From NCBI GenBank assembly GCA_021323855.1, contig JAJPKE010000035.1, positions 83,823 through 147,822 on the forward strand: a stretch of 64,000 bases of DNA, given 5' to 3'. The DNA is from Chloroflexota bacterium. Its GTDB lineage: Bacteria; Chloroflexota; Ktedonobacteria; Ktedonobacterales; JADMIN01. Within the stretch, counting starts at the first letter, position 1. Every line of letters begins with the position of its first letter. Positions 57,972 through 64,000 of this stretch are shown piece after piece. A program made the position numbers and the translations under genes. The notes under the pieces were generated by a model. The model saw nothing but the letters and a program-made list of their open reading frames with translations, did not search any database and was not told where the DNA came from.

Positions 57972-60920
57972 ATGGAGCCGGATTATATCAGCGTTCGTGG
58001 GGCACAGCAGCATAACCTCAAGCATATTGACGTGACGATTCCGCGCCACCGTCTCGTCGTCATCACCGGCGTCAGTGGCAGCGGCAAGTCGTCGCTGGCC
58101 TTTGATACCATCTACGCCGAGGGGCAGCGCCGCTATGTCGAAAGCCTCTCGTCCTACGCGCGCCAGTTCCTCGGACAGATGGAGAAGCCGCGCGTAGACT
58201 TCATCGGCGGATTGAGTCCCGCCATCTCCATCGAGCAGAAGACCGTCAGCAAGAATCCGCGCTCGACGGTCGGCACCGTCACCGAAGTGTTGGACTATCT
58301 GCGTGTCCTCTATGCGCGGGTCGGCGTGGCGCATTGCCCGCAGTGTGGCCGGCGCGTGGAGGCGCAGAGCGCGCAGCAGATCGCCGCGCAACTGGCGGCG
58401 CTGCCGGAGGGCACGCGACTGCAACTACTGGCGCCGGTGGTGCAGCGGCGTAAGGGCACGCATGCCGAGATCATCGAGCAGGCGCGGCGCGACGGCTACA
58501 TTCGTGCGCGCATAGATGGCGTGCCTGTTGAACTCGATAGCTCGATTGCGCTCGCCAAGACCAAAGCGCATACCATCGAACTGATCGTGGACCGGCTGGT
58601 CATTCGCAAGGGCGGCGATGAGAGCGATGAGGATACGCGCGCCTTCCAGACACGGCTGATAGACTCGGTGGAGACGACGCTCCGCGCCAGCAACGGTCTG
58701 TTGATCGCCGATCTGGGCGATGGTAACGAACTGCGCCTCAGCGAGCAGCACGCCTGCACCTACTGCGGCATCAGCTTCCCGGACCTCACGCCGCAACTCT
58801 TCAGCTTCAACTCGCCGCTGGGCATGTGCCCGGACTGTAACGGCCTGGGCACGCAGATGACGGTGGATACCTCGCTGATCGTCACCAATCCTGAACGCTC
58901 GCTGCTGGATGGCGCCCTGCGCTGGTATGGCGAACTGCGCAAGCGCAAAGACTCGATGGGCATGCGTGAGGCGCAGAGCCTTGCCACCCACTACGGTGTG
59001 GACCTGGAAACGCCCTGGCAGGAGTTGCCACAGCGATTCCGCGATGTGGTGCTGTATGGCTCCGGTGAGGAGAAGATTCGCTTCACCTATCAGGGCGAGT
59101 GGAGCGAAGGGACGTATGCCGGTGAGAGCATTCGCGTCGTGCGCGGCATCGTCCACAACATCAACCGTCTCTATCACCAGACCAGCTCCGAGCAGACGCG
59201 CCGCTATTACGCCAGCTTCATGAGCGAGCAGCCTTGCCCCGGTTGCCACGGTACGCGCCTGCGCTCGGAGGCGCGCGGCGTCACCGTCGGCGGCAAGACG
59301 ATCACTGAGGTCGGCGCGATGGCGATTGGCGAAGCCTACGCCTGGGCGCTGGCGCTTTCTGAGGGCGATGATGACGCGGCGGGCGCGGTGGCGCTCTCCG
59401 GTGAAGAGATGGAGATTGCCGGCGAAATCCTCAAAGAGATCCGCGAGCGGCTGCGCTTCATGCTCAACGTCGGCCTGCACTATCTGACGCTGGACCGGCC
59501 TGCGCCCTCGCTCTCCGGCGGCGAAGGGCAACGTATCCGGCTGGCGAGCCAGCTTGGCTGCGGTCTCGTCGGCGTCTTCTACATCCTGGATGAGCCATCT
59601 ATTGGCCTGCATGCGCGCGACAACCGCGCCCTGATAGACACGCTGCTGCGCCTGCGCGACATGGGCAACACCGTTCTGGTGGTGGAACATGACGCCGAGA
59701 TGATGCACAGCGCGGATTGGCTGATTGACCTGGGGCCGGGCGCGGGCATCCTCGGCGGCGAAGTGACTGCTGCCGGCACGCCTGCTGAGGTCTCCGCCAA
59801 CCCGCGTTCGCTCACCGGACGCTATCTGAGCGGCGCGCTGACTGTCTCCGCTCCCAATGGCGAGCAGCGCCGCGTGCCTTCGGACCGCTGGTTGAGCGTC
59901 GTTGGCGCGCGCATGCACAATCTCAAGAACGTGACGGCACGCTTCCCACTGGGCCTGATGACCGTGGTGACGGGCGTGAGCGGTAGCGGCAAGAGTAGCC
60001 TGATCTCGCAGACGCTCTACCCGGCGCTGGCCCGCGCCTATCACAATGCGCAGGAGGTGCCGGGGCCGCATGAACGGATCGAGGGCCTTGACCTCTGCGA
60101 CAACATCATCAATGTGACGCAGGACCCGATAGGCCGCACGCCGCGCTCGAACCCTGCCACCTACGTGAAGCTCTTCGATGAGATTCGCCACGTCTTCGCC
60201 AGCACGCCGGAGGCGCGGGCGCGTGGCTACAAGCCGGACCGCTTCAGCTTCAACGTCAAAGGCGGGCGCTGCGAAGCCTGCCAGGGACACGGGCAGCGGC
60301 GCATTGAGATGCACTTTCTCTCCGATGTCTGGATCACCTGCCGCGAGTGCAACGGCACACGCTTCAACCGTGAGACGCTGGCCGTCACCTACAAAGGCAA
60401 GACCATCGCCGACGTGTTGGAGATGGATGTGCGCGAGGCGCTCGATTTCTTCGCCAACGTGCCGCGCATGGAACGCATGCTGCGCACGTTGCACGACGTT
60501 GGGCTGGACTATATCAAGCTCGGCCAGAGCGCGACGACGCTCTCCGGCGGCGAGGCGCAGCGCATCAAGCTGGCGAAAGAACTGAGCCACGTCTCCACCG
60601 GACGCACGATCTATATCCTGGATGAGCCGACGACCGGCCTGCACTTCGCCGATATCCAGCGGTTGCTGGATGTGCTGAACCGGCTGGTGGAGGCGGGCAA
60701 CACGGTGATCGTCATCGAACACAACCTTGATGTGATTCGCGCTGCCGATTGGATTCTCGATCTTGGGCCGGAGGGTGGCCGCGCCGGTGGCTACCTGCTT
60801 GCCGAAGGGTCGCCTGAGGATGTAGCGCAGATAGAAGCCAGCGCCACCGGCCAATGCCTGCGTAACCAGTTGCGTAGTGTGTCTGATGAACTGTTAGTGA
60901 GCGCCGTCGCTGGCGGATGA
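57972..60920 (+). CDS. uvrA: excinuclease ABC subunit UvrA
   Basis: A 982-residue damage-recognition ATPase of nucleotide excision repair. Two ABC ATPase halves carry GVSGSGKSSLA (Walker A, residues 33-43) and a second GVSGSGKSSL near 667. Signature motifs are LSGGEGQRIRLASQLG and LSGGEAQRIKLAKEL. Zinc modules are CTYC/CPDC and CEAC/CREC; other CxxC pairs occur (CPQCGRR, CPGCHGTR). The length is standard. The ATG at 57972 follows AAGGGG; an in-frame ATG at 57939 has a poorer site. uvrB and uvrC are not adjacent. Its stop overlaps an ATG, but the next gene likely starts at 60938. Confidence 0.98.
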   Translation: MEPDYISVRGAQQHNLKHIDVTIPRHRLVVITGVSGSGKSSLAFDTIYAEGQRRYVESLSSYARQFLGQMEKPRVDFIGGLSPAISIEQKTVSKNPRSTVGTVTEVLDYLRVLYARVGVAHCPQCGRRVEAQSAQQIAAQLAALPEGTRLQLLAPVVQRRKGTHAEIIEQARRDGYIRARIDGVPVELDSSIALAKTKAHTIELIVDRLVIRKGGDESDEDTRAFQTRLIDSVETTLRASNGLLIADLGDGNELRLSEQHACTYCGISFPDLTPQLFSFNSPLGMCPDCNGLGTQMTVDTSLIVTNPERSLLDGALRWYGELRKRKDSMGMREAQSLATHYGVDLETPWQELPQRFRDVVLYGSGEEKIRFTYQGEWSEGTYAGESIRVVRGIVHNINRLYHQTSSEQTRRYYASFMSEQPCPGCHGTRLRSEARGVTVGGKTITEVGAMAIGEAYAWALALSEGDDDAAGAVALSGEEMEIAGEILKEIRERLRFMLNVGLHYLTLDRPAPSLSGGEGQRIRLASQLGCGLVGVFYILDEPSIGLHARDNRALIDTLLRLRDMGNTVLVVEHDAEMMHSADWLIDLGPGAGILGGEVTAAGTPAEVSANPRSLTGRYLSGALTVSAPNGEQRRVPSDRWLSVVGARMHNLKNVTARFPLGLMTVVTGVSGSGKSSLISQTLYPALARAYHNAQEVPGPHERIEGLDLCDNIINVTQDPIGRTPRSNPATYVKLFDEIRHVFASTPEARARGYKPDRFSFNVKGGRCEACQGHGQRRIEMHFLSDVWITCRECNGTRFNRETLAVTYKGKTIADVLEMDVREALDFFANVPRMERMLRTLHDVGLDYIKLGQSATTLSGGEAQRIKLAKELSHVSTGRTIYILDEPTTGLHFADIQRLLDVLNRLVEAGNTVIVIEHNLDVIRAADWILDLGPEGGRAGGYLLAEGSPEDVAQIEASATGQCLRNQLRSVSDELLVSAVAGG

Positions 60921-60937
60921 GCTATGGAGGCACAATC

Positions 60938-61348
60938 ATGAGCCAACTGACTCCACAATCACCATCACCACAACTGCCACTGACACCAGCGGACCTGATG
61001 AGCGCCTATGAGCGCGCAACCAATACCTGCAACTTCGATGCAGTAGCGCCGCTGATTGCCGATAACGCCGTTTACTGGTTCACCGATGTCTCTGTTCAGG
61101 GTCTCGAGGAGATCAGGCGGGCGTTCGAGGAGACCTGGGCGAGCATCCGCGATGAAACGTACACGCTCGATCATTTGCAATGGCTCATCACCACTGATGA
61201 GGTCGCCCTCTGCATCTATCACTTTCACTCGCGTGGCGAGGTCAACGGCAAAACGGTCGAATCCAGCGGTCGCGGGACCAATGTGCTGCGCAGGCTGGAC
61301 GATGGACGTTGGGTGATGGCGCATGAGCATCTGAGCAAGATGCCATAA
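60938..61348 (+). CDS. SnoaL-like/NTF2-like protein
   Basis: A 136-residue soluble protein with an NTF2 fold: LMSAYERATNTCNFDAVAPL, then VYWFTDVSVQGLEEIRRAFEETW and GTNVLRRLDDGRWVMAHEHLS. This is the DUF4440/SnoaL pattern. It has no assigned activity; relatives include ketosteroid-isomerase-like enzymes and stress proteins. The ATG at 60938 follows TATGGAGG. Its start is 18 bp after uvrA, so it is probably in the same transcript. Confidence 0.88.
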   Translation: MSQLTPQSPSPQLPLTPADLMSAYERATNTCNFDAVAPLIADNAVYWFTDVSVQGLEEIRRAFEETWASIRDETYTLDHLQWLITTDEVALCIYHFHSRGEVNGKTVESSGRGTNVLRRLDDGRWVMAHEHLSKMP

Positions 61349-61351
61349 GTT

Positions 61352-61393
61352 GCCCCACCCCCAGCCCCACCCCCCGTGCGCGGGAGAGGGGAG
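61352..61393. repeat. G/C-rich palindromic repeat, copy 4
   Basis: GCCCCACCCCCAGCCCC, ACCCCCCGTGCGCGGGAGAGGGG. The hairpin-like core CCGTGCGCGGGAGAGGGG is shared with copy 2. It lies between the SnoaL-like and LLM genes and supplies G-rich sequence upstream of a possible GTG start at 61397. Confidence 0.75.
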
Positions 61394-61447
61394 AACGTGA
61401 AGCAGCAGTCGTGGCGAGAAGCGATCAATGAGATTGCGAGGAGAAGC

Positions 61448-62284
61448 GTGAAGTTTGCGATCAACGTTCCCAACTTCGGTGGCTTTGGCGACGCCCGCGT
61501 GCTGGCCGATCTGACGTATGAGGCGGAAGAACACGGCTGGGACGGCTTGTTCATCTGGGACCACATCTATTTCAAGGAAGAGATGGGCGAACTGCCGATG
61601 GCCGATCCCTGGGTGGCATTGGCGGCGATGGCGATGGCGACGCAGCGTATCCGCATCGGTGCTCTGGTAACTCCGCTGCCGCGCCGCCGTCCCTGGAAGG
61701 TCGCCCGCGAAGCCGCGACGGTGGACCGGCTCTCCGGCGGGCGGCTGATCTTCGGCGCAGGTATTGGCTGGGACCATTGGGGCGAGTACAGTCGCTTTGG
61801 CGAGGACCCCAGCGACAAACTGCATGGCGAGCAATTTGATGAGGAACTGGCGATTCTGGCGGGTCTGTGGAGCAGCGAGCCGTTCAGCTTCAGTGGCAAG
61901 CACTATACCATCGCGGAGTCGCGCTTCCTGCCCGCACCACTTCAGACGCCACGCATCCCTATCTGGATAGCTGCCGGTTGGCCGCATAAGAAGCCGGTGC
62001 GTCGCGCCGCGCACTGGGACGGCCTCTGCCCAATCAGCGAGGAGAAGATCACGCCGGAGAGCGTCCGTGAGATGCTGGCTATCGTCCATGAGGAGCGCAC
62101 CAGCGATGCGCCCTTCGATATCGTATTGGCCGGCTTTACCGGCGCGATGGACCAGGCGGAGGCGCGCACGCTGCTGAACGGCTATGCCGGGGCTGGTGTC
62201 ACCTGGTGGCAGGAAGGCTTCTGGGGCACCGATAGCGCCGATGATGCGCTCGCCCGCATCCGCCAGGGACCGCCACAACTCTAA
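61448..62284 (+). CDS. LLM-class flavin-dependent oxidoreductase
   Basis: A 278-residue F420- or FMN-type monooxygenase of the luciferase-like family. It starts VKFAINVPNFGGFGDARVLADLTYEAEEHGWDGLFIWDH, then the core barrel with TQRIRIGALVTPLPRRRPWKVAREAATVDRLSGGR and LIFGAGIGWD. WIAAGWPHKKPVRRAAHWDGLCPI is the later conserved part. The GTG at 61448 with GAGGAGA gives the family N terminus. An earlier GTG at 61397 would add 17 residues. The substrate is unknown. It probably forms part of a uvrA-SnoaL-LLM string. Confidence 0.9.
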   Translation: MKFAINVPNFGGFGDARVLADLTYEAEEHGWDGLFIWDHIYFKEEMGELPMADPWVALAAMAMATQRIRIGALVTPLPRRRPWKVAREAATVDRLSGGRLIFGAGIGWDHWGEYSRFGEDPSDKLHGEQFDEELAILAGLWSSEPFSFSGKHYTIAESRFLPAPLQTPRIPIWIAAGWPHKKPVRRAAHWDGLCPISEEKITPESVREMLAIVHEERTSDAPFDIVLAGFTGAMDQAEARTLLNGYAGAGVTWWQEGFWGTDSADDALARIRQGPPQL

Positions 62285-62318
62285 GCCAGCTTCTTGGGGT
62301 GCGTCATTCGCCCCGATC

Positions 62319-62420
62319 CGTGTGGTCCCCCCTCGCCTCGTGGGAGAGAGGGTCAGGGGGTGAGGTCTCTGCTCTGATTCCCCTCTCCCGCACACGGGGG
62401 AGGGGTTAGGGGTGGGGTGG
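62319..62420. repeat. G/C-rich palindromic repeats, copies 5a and 5b
   Basis: Two units in tandem: CCCCCCTCGCCTCG and GGGAGAGAGGGTCAGGGGGTGAGG (about 62326-62364) and CCCCTCTCCCGCACACGGGGGAGGGG with GGGGTGGGG (62379-62418). The second is nearly an inverted form of copies 2 and 4. They lie after the LLM gene. Confidence 0.75.
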
Positions 62421-62449
62421 TCATAGCCGAATTCAGTCAGATTTCCGCC

Positions 62450-62479
62450 TTGAAATTCAATTCTAGTCTGCTGTAGACT
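62450..62479 (+). promoter_or_regulatory. possible promoter of the ABC transporter gene
   Basis: TTGAAA (62450-62455), 18-bp spacer, TAGACT (62474-62479). Transcription from near 62486 would give a leader of about 125 nt before the TTG start at 62612. Confidence 0.45.
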
Positions 62480-62535
62480 ATCTTGGTGCGGTCAGAAAGG
62501 GTTTACCTTGCTACCGCAAACACAGCACACGAATG

Positions 62536-62579
62536 GAAGAGAGATATGGGGGTGCAACCACCCATAGCTCTCTCTCTTC
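62536..62579 (+). promoter_or_regulatory. leader hairpin before the ABC transporter gene
   Basis: TATGGG (62545-62550) pairs with CCCATA (62561-62566); GAGAG and CTCTC extend the stem, and GGT/ACC can close the apical loop. A T/C-rich tail follows. It could be an attenuator or stability element in the leader of the transporter gene. Confidence 0.45.
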
Positions 62580-62611
62580 GTGCTTTCCGTGTCCTCTGAA
62601 GGAGGTGAGTC

Positions 62612-64000
62612 TTGACTAACCGCGAGTTTACCATTGCGGATGAATATCACTACAATCGTGCTGGACCGATTCGCTGGATTCTCTCCCATCTGCTGCGACA
62701 CAAGTTCTTCCTCACCACCTTCATCCTGGGAACGGTGCTGGCGCAGGTGCTACAATCGCTTATTCCAGACCTGACCGGCGCCGCGTTCACTGAAGTGCTG
62801 CGACCCAAGCCAGACCAGGGGCATCTCTTGCAGATTGCGCTGGAAGTGCTGGTCGTTGTCATCGGATTGTTCGTCATCGGCGGTGCCGGCGCTTTCTCCA
62901 GCGAGTTCCTGGCGCAGCGCATGGAACGCGACGGACGCGACGAACTCTATCTAAGCCTGCTCGGCAAGAGCCAGACCTTCCATAATCAGCAGCGCGTGGG
63001 TGACATCATGGCGCGCGCCGCCAATGACGTGCGCCAGCTCAATCCGATGATCAATCCAGGGCTGAGCCTCTCACTCGAAGCGCTCACCGGCCTGCTGACG
63101 CCGATCATCTTCATAGGGCTGATTCGCGTTGATCTCCTCATCGCGCCGCTCTGCTTCACGGTGCTGTTCATCCTGGCGGTCATCCGCTATAATCGCCAAC
63201 TTGGTCCGATTTCGACACAGATGCGCGAACAGTTTGGCCAGATGAACGCCGGACTGGAAGAGACAATCACCGGCATCGAAGTCGTCAAAGGCATGGCGCA
63301 GGAATCCAGAGAAAAGCGCAAGTTTGCGCGCAACGCCAGCCTCTATCGAGACTACTTCGTGCGCAACGGGAAGATTCAGGCACGCTACCTGCCGCCGCTG
63401 ATTATGGCAGTCTCGCTGGTCGGCGGTTTCTTGCAGGGCGTGTTCCTGGTGATGCGCGGGCAACTGAGCATCGGCAACCTGATCGCCTTCATGGGGCTGA
63501 TGGGCGTGCTGCAAATCCCGACGATCAACGGCATCTTCTCCTTCAATCTCTTGCAGTTGGGCGTCGCCGGTGCGCGGCGCATCCTCACGCTGATGAAGCA
63601 GGAGACCGAACTGGACGAGAACGAGACGGGCTATAGCGCCACGATGAACGGCGATATCGTCTTCGATCATGTTTCCTTCGGCTTCGATGAGACGCCGCTG
63701 CTCAAAGATATCGTCTTCCACGCTCAGCCCGGCCAGACCATCGCTATCGTCGGACAGACCGGCTCCGGCAAGAGTACGCTTACCAAGCTGGTCAACCGCA
63801 CCTATGATGTCAGCGCCGGTCGCATCCTGATAGACGGCAAAGATGTACGCGACTGGAGCCTGGATGGGCTGCGCTCGCAGATTTCAACCATTGAGCAAGA
63901 TATCTTCCTCTTCTCACGCACGATAGCCGAGAATATCGCTTTCGGTCTGGGTCAGAAGGCGGATCAGGCTGCCATCGAACAGGCAGCACGCGATGCGCAG
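62612..64000 (+). CDS. ABC exporter, permease-ATPase fusion (runs off the window)
   Basis: 463 codons are open to the right edge. The start is TTG at 62612 behind AAGGAGGTGA, a nearly perfect ribosome site. The first ~320 residues form a type 1 exporter membrane domain with about six transmembrane helices. The ATPase domain begins near 345 with FDHVSFGFDETPLLKDIVF, and the Walker A is VGQTGSGKSTL. ISTIEQDIFLFSRTIAENIAFG is the Q-loop region. The signature, Walker B and the rest lie outside. The substrate may be lipid or drug; many such exporters are heterodimers, so the partner may follow. Confidence 0.95.
   Translation, partial: MTNREFTIADEYHYNRAGPIRWILSHLLRHKFFLTTFILGTVLAQVLQSLIPDLTGAAFTEVLRPKPDQGHLLQIALEVLVVVIGLFVIGGAGAFSSEFLAQRMERDGRDELYLSLLGKSQTFHNQQRVGDIMARAANDVRQLNPMINPGLSLSLEALTGLLTPIIFIGLIRVDLLIAPLCFTVLFILAVIRYNRQLGPISTQMREQFGQMNAGLEETITGIEVVKGMAQESREKRKFARNASLYRDYFVRNGKIQARYLPPLIMAVSLVGGFLQGVFLVMRGQLSIGNLIAFMGLMGVLQIPTINGIFSFNLLQLGVAGARRILTLMKQETELDENETGYSATMNGDIVFDHVSFGFDETPLLKDIVFHAQPGQTIAIVGQTGSGKSTLTKLVNRTYDVSAGRILIDGKDVRDWSLDGLRSQISTIEQDIFLFSRTIAENIAFGLGQKADQAAIEQAARDAQ

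Noticed and set aside
58425..60854. 809-codon antisense frame opposite uvrA
   Set aside because: It mirrors uvrA codons, which are G/C-rich at the third position and leave the opposite frame open. It has no ribosome site and no recognisable domain; uvrA is certain.
60965..62395. 476-codon antisense frame over the SnoaL-like and LLM genes
   Set aside because: It spans two well-supported forward genes and a repeat and shows no protein family. It is a shadow of their codon bias.

Overview
The window is a stretch of ordinary bacterial chromosome with no rRNA, tRNA, CRISPR array, prophage or insertion sequence that I can see. It holds about 60 protein genes, tightly packed on both strands, with high G+C and strong G/C third-position bias. 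The gene mix fits a Chloroflexota bacterium, most likely of the Ktedonobacteria type: Ser/Thr kinases with FHA and zinc-ribbon partners, DUF2089/DUF4097, DUF2630, DUF4870, a KimA-like potassium importer, a GT9 glycosyltransferase and a pyruvoyl SpeD. This placement is an inference from family content; no marker phylogeny was possible.

Layout. 1-5.8 kb: hypothetical protein, secreted lipoprotein with a helical-barrel look, and a DUF2089 regulator driving a large DUF4097/SHOCT-like protein. 5.8-8.4 kb: DUF2630-like protein, PadR regulator, DUF433/DUF5615 toxin-antitoxin pair, and an orphan that may be a reduced cobalamin-binding-like domain. 8.5-12.1 kb: a three-gene leftward phospho-signalling operon (kinase-FHA, FHA protein, kinase-zinc ribbons). 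12.6-16 kb: reduced histidine kinase, two unknown small proteins, and two tandem membrane-anchored paralogues. 16-18.8 kb: GntR regulator, DUF1648/DUF5808 membrane protein and GT9 enzyme. 18.9-26.7 kb: SDR, rplI, sigma-54 (with an extra CxxC pair), dprA, YihY protein, queF, ispD.

26.7-28.8 kb carries the most unusual gene: SpeD fused to a deoxyhypusine-synthase-like domain that seems to have lost the catalytic residues, behind a structured leader. 28.9-33.9 kb: PQQ-propeller, DUF1003, pentapeptide and XRE proteins, then def. 33.9-37.1 kb: VOC protein, DUF3052, ylxR and nusA. 37.5-44.3 kb: acyl-CoA dehydrogenase, DUF4870, transaldolase, GAF histidine kinase and KimA-like transporter (the last two overlap tail to tail). 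44.5-53.2 kb: kinase with NTF2-like tail, NUDIX, MBL-fold, AcuI-like reductase and aldehyde dehydrogenase, TPR-rhomboid, YtkA-like protein.

53.2-64 kb: GNAT plus WYL regulator, a ClbS/DfsB-like gene split by an amber codon, a VapBC-like pair, lipoprotein, TMEM175-like channel, uvrA, SnoaL-like protein, LLM oxidoreductase and the start of an ABC exporter. A 19-bp palindromic site (17/19 identical) lies upstream of both the WYL regulator and uvrA, suggesting a local DNA-damage regulatory link. A G/C-rich palindromic repeat family recurs in five intergenic regions, and several promoter regions carry short tandem repeats with 9-11 bp periods.
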